The notes beneath the pieces were generated by a model, which worked only from the letters and a program-made list of their open reading frames with translations, was not told where the DNA came from and searched no databases. Below, piece after piece: positions 59,584 through 64,000 of a stretch of 64,000 nucleotides of DNA. The stretch's first letter is position 1. Each line of letters begins with the position of its first letter. The stretch is from CAMXAS01 sp964442435. Its GTDB lineage: Bacteria > Bacteroidota > Bacteroidia > Bacteroidales > P3. The translations under genes and the position numbers were made by a program. The DNA lies in NCBI GenBank assembly GCA_964442435.1, contig CAYTZG010000001.1, forward strand, positions 62,001-126,000, in the 5' to 3' direction.

Positions 59584-61668
59584 TTATAATGCCGTCATCG
59601 AAACCGTCGTTTCCGTCGGGTCGGGCGCGGGCGTCGCGGTGCCGGCCTCAGCCTCCGTCTCCGGTGCGGCCTCCTCAAACGGACGTTTGCCGAAAATGGC
59701 CTCCACGTCGTCGCGGAACATCACTTCCTTGTCGATGAGCACCTGCGCCAAGCGGTCCAACTTGTCCTTGTTCTCGGTCAAAATCCGCTTGGCTTCCGCA
59801 TAGGCGTCCTCCACCATGCCGCGCACGCGGCGGTCTATCGTCTCGGCCGTCTTTTCACTATACGGCTTGCCGAACATATACTCCTGCTGGCCGGTCGAAT
59901 CGTAATAGCTCAACGGCCCTACATCCGGGTCCATGCCGTAATAGGCCACCATCGCGTAGGCCTGTTGCGTCACTTTCTCCAAATCGTTCAACGCCCCCGT
60001 CGAGATACGGCCGAACACGACTTCTTCCGCCGCGCGGCCGCCCAAGGTGGCCATCATTTCGTCCCGCATCTGCTCCACGGTCGTAATCTGCCGTTCTTCG
60101 GGCAGATACCACGCCGCCCCGAGCGACTTGCCGCGCGGCACAATCGTTACCTTGACCAACGGATTGGCATAACGCGACATCCAGCTTACCGCGGCATGGC
60201 CCGCCTCGTGATAGGCAATCACCCGCTTCTCTTCCTTGGATATAATCTTGCTGCGCCGTTCCAGCCCGCCCACAATGCGGTCGATGGCGTCCAAAAAGTC
60301 CTGTTTCTGCACGGTCGCCTTGTCCTTACGCGCGGCAATCAGGGCCGCTTCGTTGCAGACGTTGGCGATATCCGCACCCGAAAAGCCCGGCGTCTGTTTG
60401 GCCAGAAAATCGATATCCACGCTTTCGTCAATCTTTACCGACTTGAGATGCACCTTGAAGATGGCCTTGCGTTCCTCCAACTCCGGCAGTTCCACATGAA
60501 TCTGACGGTCGAAGCGGCCGGCGCGCATCAGGGCGCGGTCGAGGATATCCGCCCGGTTTGTCGCCGCCAGAATGATGACGCCGCTGTTCGTGCCGAAGCC
60601 GTCCATCTCGGTCAGCAACTGGTTCAACGTATTCTCGCGTTCGTCATTGGAGCCCGTATAGGCGTTCTTGCCCCGCGCCCGACCGATGGCGTCTATTTCG
60701 TCGATAAAGATGATACTCGGCGCCTTTTCCTTGGCCGTCTGGAACAAATCCCGCACACGGGAGGCCCCCACGCCGACGAACATCTCCACGAAGTCCGAAC
60801 CCGATATGGAAAAGAACGGTACTTTGGCTTCCCCGGCCACCGCCTTGGCCAACAGCGTCTTACCGGTTCCCGGAGGTCCCACGAGCAACGCGCCCTTGGG
60901 AATCTTGCCGCCCAACTTGGTATAACGTTCCGGCTTTTTCAGGAAGTCCACGATTTCCTTGACCTCCACTTTGGCTTCCTCCAAGCCGGCCACATCGTCG
61001 AACGTCACGTTGACCGTCGTGTTCTTGCTGTCGTAGAGTTGCGCCTTGGACTTGCCGAAACTGAAGACGCCGCCCGCGCCGCCGCCCATGGGGTTGCCGC
61101 GCGAGAACATCCTGAATATCATGACGGTCATGAGAATCATGAACCCTATCCAGATAATCGAGCCCAAACTATCCTCCCAAAAGTTCTTGCGGTTTTCCGG
61201 CACGGGTTCCACAAGCGGTTGGTTCCAGACCGCCTCGCGCGCCGCCGCCGACAGGCCTGCGGTATCCTGAGCCCGCGCTTCCAACTGCACGCGCTTCACG
61301 TCTTCGGCGAAATCCTCCAGCGACAGGAACTTATAGACATAGTATTTCCGGTTCGAGAAGCCGTCTTTGGCGCGCAACTTGGTGTAAGCCGTATCGCTAT
61401 ACACCTTGTCGTCCTTGATGTGAATCTCCGCGAATTCCTTATTGACCACGACGATTTTCGACACATCGCCGGCCTTGAGCATCCGCTCCACCCCGTAGAG
61501 GTTCGTATCGTAATATTTGGGTTCACGGAAACCCGTGGATGTCAGTTGCAGATAGATGAACACCAACAGCAACGCCCCGTAAATCCAATAGATATTGAAA
61601 CGTCTCTTAGGCGCCGGCCGCAACGGGCCACCGCCCGACGGTTGATGCTTTTGCTGATTATTCTCCAT
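59584..61668 (-). CDS. ftsH: ATP-dependent zinc metalloprotease FtsH
   Basis: A 694-residue membrane AAA+ protease. The start at 61668 (MENNQQKHQPSGGG) overlaps rsfS by 11 bases; an upstream in-frame extension lies inside rsfS. Membrane helices at about 28-43 and 168-185 flank a periplasmic part; then Walker A GPPGTGKT, Walker B IIFIDEIDAIG, the second region of homology with R fingers (ATNRADILDRALMRAGRFD) and the zinc site HEAGH. It degrades misfolded membrane proteins and regulatory targets. The C-terminus has an acidic, threonine/alanine-rich tail. Confidence 0.97.
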   Translation of the reverse strand: MENNQQKHQPSGGGPLRPAPKRRFNIYWIYGALLLVFIYLQLTSTGFREPKYYDTNLYGVERMLKAGDVSKIVVVNKEFAEIHIKDDKVYSDTAYTKLRAKDGFSNRKYYVYKFLSLEDFAEDVKRVQLEARAQDTAGLSAAAREAVWNQPLVEPVPENRKNFWEDSLGSIIWIGFMILMTVMIFRMFSRGNPMGGGAGGVFSFGKSKAQLYDSKNTTVNVTFDDVAGLEEAKVEVKEIVDFLKKPERYTKLGGKIPKGALLVGPPGTGKTLLAKAVAGEAKVPFFSISGSDFVEMFVGVGASRVRDLFQTAKEKAPSIIFIDEIDAIGRARGKNAYTGSNDERENTLNQLLTEMDGFGTNSGVIILAATNRADILDRALMRAGRFDRQIHVELPELEERKAIFKVHLKSVKIDESVDIDFLAKQTPGFSGADIANVCNEAALIAARKDKATVQKQDFLDAIDRIVGGLERRSKIISKEEKRVIAYHEAGHAAVSWMSRYANPLVKVTIVPRGKSLGAAWYLPEERQITTVEQMRDEMMATLGGRAAEEVVFGRISTGALNDLEKVTQQAYAMVAYYGMDPDVGPLSYYDSTGQQEYMFGKPYSEKTAETIDRRVRGMVEDAYAEAKRILTENKDKLDRLAQVLIDKEVMFRDDVEAIFGKRPFEEAAPETEAEAGTATPAPDPTETTVSMTAL

Positions 61669-62074
61669 GTTCTTCTTCGTATGTCGTGATACGGGCATCG
61701 CCCCATAAATCCTCCAATTTGTAATGCTGCCGCACGTCCCGCTGGAATACGTGCACGACCAAGCCGCCGTAATCCAACAGAATCCATTCGGCATTGGCAT
61801 AGCCTTCCTTATGCAACGGATCGATGCCGCAGGTCTCGTAGAGCCGGTCGGCCACCCCGTCGGCAATCGCCCGCACCTGCGTGCCGGAAAGCGCTTCGGC
61901 TATCAAGAAATAATCGAACGTCGAACCCATCGCCTTACGCAAATCCAGACTCCGGATGCGTTCAGCTTTCTTGTCCTGCATGGCCGCCACCGCTTCCTGC
62001 AGATAGCGGGCCTCGTCCGATTTCTTCCGCCCCCGAGCAGGAGCCGGTGCGGTTTCACTCGTTTTCTTCGGCAT
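61658..62074 (-). CDS. rsfS: Ribosomal silencing factor RsfS
   Basis: A 138-residue RsfS/DUF143 protein. The start at 62074 gives MPKKTSETAPAPARGRKKSD, a basic linker before the RsfS domain; the core motif is FDYFLIAEALSGTQVRAIAD, followed by GYANAEWILLDYGGLVVHVF. It binds ribosomal protein uL14 and prevents subunit joining when nutrients are short. It overlaps ftsH by 11 bases; rsfS-ftsH is a common Bacteroidota pair. Confidence 0.93.
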   Translation of the reverse strand: MPKKTSETAPAPARGRKKSDEARYLQEAVAAMQDKKAERIRSLDLRKAMGSTFDYFLIAEALSGTQVRAIADGVADRLYETCGIDPLHKEGYANAEWILLDYGGLVVHVFQRDVRQHYKLEDLWGDARITTYEEEHGE

Positions 62075-62087
62075 ATAATCCCTTACG

Positions 62088-62990
62088 TTATTGTATTTTG
62101 AGTTCCGGGTCGGCCAGCATCTTCTCCAACGCGGACTCCCACGTCGGAATATACAGGCCATACACCCGCTTTATCTTCGATTTATCCAACACGCTGTACA
62201 TCGGCCGCCTACAGGTGGCCGGATATTCGGAGGTCGCGATGGGGTTCACGACGCAGTTCGCATGAATCTTGTGCATGATGGCCATCGCGAATTCACACCA
62301 ACTGCAATGTTCCTCGTTCGTATAATGGAATATCTCAATGCCCCGCTTATGCGCGCGATGCCCGCTGCCAATCATGACCAACAGGGCTTCGGCCAAATCC
62401 CGCGCCCAAGTCGGACTGCCGAACTGGTCGGCCACCACGTGCACTTCCGCCCGTTCGCGGCTCAGCCGAATCATCGTCTTGACGAAATTCTTGCCGAACG
62501 CGGAATACAGCCAGGCCGTCCGAACGATGAGGCCGTCGCCGCCCGCTTTCAGCATTTCCTCCTCGCCGGCCCGCTTGGACGCGCCATACACGCCGGTCGG
62601 ATTCGGGCGGTCGTCCTCCCGATAGGGTTCGTCCTGCGTGCCGTCAAACACGTAGTCGGTGGAGACATGAACGAGATAAATGCCCAGCTCGGCGCATACC
62701 TGCGCCAACACGCCCACCCCGTCGCGGTTGACGGCATAGGCCGCGTTCGCGTCCGTTTCCGCCTGCTCCACATTGGTATAGGCCGCCGCGTTGATGACGA
62801 CGTTGATGCGGTTCGTGCCCAAATAACTCCGCACGTCCGACCAGTTGCAGATATCCAATACGTCCATATCCGCAAACAGCATCGGGCCTTCCTTGAAACG
62901 CCCCTCCTTGTAGAGACGCTGCAGTTCCATGCCCAACTGACCGTTGCTGCCCGTCACCAATACACGGGTTTCACTACCATAATCCGCCAT
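62088..62990 (-). CDS. rmlD: dTDP-4-dehydrorhamnose reductase
   Basis: A 300-residue short-chain dehydrogenase/reductase of the RmlD type. Seen: N-terminal VLVTGSNGQLGMELQ, NAAAYTNVEQAE, STDYVFDGTQDEPY and the catalytic YGASKRAGE (Tyr, Lys). It reduces dTDP-4-dehydro-L-rhamnose to dTDP-L-rhamnose. RmlA, RmlB and RmlC are not in the window. It follows uxs after four bases, so nucleotide-sugar synthesis is clustered. Confidence 0.9.
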   Translation of the reverse strand: MADYGSETRVLVTGSNGQLGMELQRLYKEGRFKEGPMLFADMDVLDICNWSDVRSYLGTNRINVVINAAAYTNVEQAETDANAAYAVNRDGVGVLAQVCAELGIYLVHVSTDYVFDGTQDEPYREDDRPNPTGVYGASKRAGEEEMLKAGGDGLIVRTAWLYSAFGKNFVKTMIRLSRERAEVHVVADQFGSPTWARDLAEALLVMIGSGHRAHKRGIEIFHYTNEEHCSWCEFAMAIMHKIHANCVVNPIATSEYPATCRRPMYSVLDKSKIKRVYGLYIPTWESALEKMLADPELKIQ

Positions 62991-62994
62991 AGCC

Positions 62995-63936
62995 CTATAC
63001 CATTTTCAATTGTTGTTCAAAATAAGCGATCGTCTTCTTCAAACCCTCTTCCAGTTGAATCTGCGGTTCCCAATCCAAGCGTTCCTTGGCCAAACGAATA
63101 TCCGGCCGGCGTTGCGTCGGGTCATCCGACGGCAAGGGTTTGCGAATCAACTTGGAGGCGCTGCCCGTCAAGGCGATGACCTTTTCCGCCAATTCCAAAA
63201 TCGTGAATTCATGCGGATTCCCGATGTTGACCGGGCCGATGAAAGACGCGTCAGCTTCCATCATGCGCGTCATGCCGACCACCAAATCATCGACATATTG
63301 GAAACTGCGCGTTTGGGAGCCGTCGCCGTAAATCGTGATGTCCTCCCCTTTGAGGGCCTGCACGATGAAATTGGAAACGACCCGCCCGTCGTTCATGAGC
63401 ATACGCGGCCCGTAGGTATTGAAAATGCGGATAATCTTGATGCGCACGCCGTTCTGACGATGGTAATCCATAAACAGCGTTTCCGCGCAACGCTTGCCCT
63501 CGTCGTAGCAGGAACGGAGCCCAATCGGATTGACATTGCCCCAATAGGCCTCCACCTGCGGGTGCACGGCCGGATCGCCATAAACCTCGCTCGTCGAGGC
63601 CTGCAAGACCTTCGCCTTGACGCGCTTGGCCAAACCCAACATATTGATGGCGCCCATGACCGACGTCTTGACCGTTTTGATCGGATTGTACTGATAGTGC
63701 ACGGGGGAAGCGGGACAAGCCAGGTTATAGATTTCGTCCACCTCGGCGAAATAGGGTGTCGTCACGTCGTGGCGCACCAATTCGAAATAAGGATTCGACA
63801 ACAGATGCACGATGTTCGCCTTCCGTCCCGTAAAGTAATTGTCCAGACAGATGACTTCATGGCCTTGCCCGAGCAGATACTCGCACAGATGCGAACCGAT
63901 GAACCCTGCGCCCCCCGTTACCAAAATACGTTTCAT
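62995..63936 (-). CDS. uxs: UDP-glucuronate decarboxylase (UDP-xylose synthase)
   Basis: A 313-residue extended SDR enzyme: VTGGAGFIGSHLCEYLL at the start, DEIYNLACPASPVHYQ, STSEVYGDP, and the catalytic YDEGKR (Tyr, Lys). The RHDVTTPYF and ACPASPVHYQYNP segments are typical of Uxs as opposed to plain epimerases. It converts UDP-glucuronate to UDP-xylose. The gene just upstream appears to be UDP-glucose dehydrogenase, which makes its substrate. Confidence 0.93.
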   Translation of the reverse strand: MKRILVTGGAGFIGSHLCEYLLGQGHEVICLDNYFTGRKANIVHLLSNPYFELVRHDVTTPYFAEVDEIYNLACPASPVHYQYNPIKTVKTSVMGAINMLGLAKRVKAKVLQASTSEVYGDPAVHPQVEAYWGNVNPIGLRSCYDEGKRCAETLFMDYHRQNGVRIKIIRIFNTYGPRMLMNDGRVVSNFIVQALKGEDITIYGDGSQTRSFQYVDDLVVGMTRMMEADASFIGPVNIGNPHEFTILELAEKVIALTGSASKLIRKPLPSDDPTQRRPDIRLAKERLDWEPQIQLEEGLKKTIAYFEQQLKMV

Positions 63937-63950
63937 TCTACCTTAGTATA

Positions 63951-64000
63951 TTATAAACCAACTCCGAAATAGGCGAATCCCGCCTGTTCCACCTCCCGGC
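63951..64000 (-). CDS. ugd: C-terminal end of UDP-glucose 6-dehydrogenase (partial)
   Basis: Only 15 codons and a stop lie in the window. Reading the minus strand from 63998 gives REVEQAGFAYFGVGL then TAA, which matches the usual C-terminus of UDP-glucose dehydrogenases (pattern EV/EM..AGF.Y..IG). The stop is 14 bases before the uxs ATG. Making UDP-glucuronate for Uxs fits the context. The short length limits confidence. Confidence 0.6.
   Translation of the reverse strand, partial: REVEQAGFAYFGVGL

Overview
The window is chromosomal DNA from a member of the Bacteroidota, most likely order Bacteroidales. The evidence: a SusC/SusD pair, a fused LpxC-FabZ enzyme, the Bat aerotolerance operon, an RprX/RprY-type two-component pair, genes that lack Shine-Dalgarno sequences, and promoters of the Bacteroides type (TAnnTTTG at about -7). 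The DNA is rather G+C-rich, gene density is high, and most genes sit in long co-directional runs with short gaps or ATGA/TAATG overlaps. I see no CRISPR array, insertion sequence, prophage or rRNA operon.

Layout. (1) 1-8847: the 5' part of ruvX (minus), then a plus-strand operon moxR - DUF58 - BatD-like membrane protein - batA - batB/batC (one continuous frame) - batD - batE. (2) 8873-14246: lpxC-fabZ (minus) back to back with a histidine kinase/response regulator pair and a beta-helix lipoprotein (plus). (3) 14243-22372: minus-strand run uvrA - murB/folC (one continuous frame) - yfcC-type transporter - aspartokinase. (4) 22373-27512: a leader region with a palindrome, then a SusC/SusD pair and a strong terminator. 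(5) 27584-33470: ftsK and lolA (plus), ribBA (minus), corA (plus). (6) 33507-39034: YfhO-type membrane protein, GT2 glycosyltransferase, an AT-richer DUF5672 gene and a convergent flippase, i.e. a small surface-glycan cluster. (7) 39073-44745: M20 dipeptidase (minus), papain-like lipoprotein, DUF4878 lipoprotein, gapA and dxs (plus). (8) 44762-52653: minus-strand run CMD/cupin protein - aroC - second BatA-like vWA protein - parC - flavodiiron protein. (9) 52719-57323: tRNA-Glu plus rpsT; butyrate kinase - ADP-forming acyl-CoA ligase - membrane protein; tRNA-Pro. (10) 57384-64000: minus-strand run ugd (C-terminal end only) - uxs - rmlD - rsfS - ftsH - LUD protein - cdsA - psd.

How the genes fit together. 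Much of the window is envelope and housekeeping work: lipid A and fatty acid synthesis, peptidoglycan precursor synthesis, phosphatidylethanolamine synthesis, lipoprotein transport, nucleotide-sugar and glycan assembly. A second theme is life at low oxygen: the Bat operon, a second BatA-like protein and a flavodiiron oxygen/NO reductase. Butyrate kinase and the ADP-forming acyl-CoA ligase suggest ATP made from acyl-CoA esters in fermentation. The observations most worth a second look are the batB/batC and murB/folC single-frame fusions, the butyrate kinase paired with an ADP-forming ligase, the SusC leader with mutually exclusive pairings, the terminator four bases before dxs, and an identical 16-base direct-repeat element upstream of both the bat and susC promoters.
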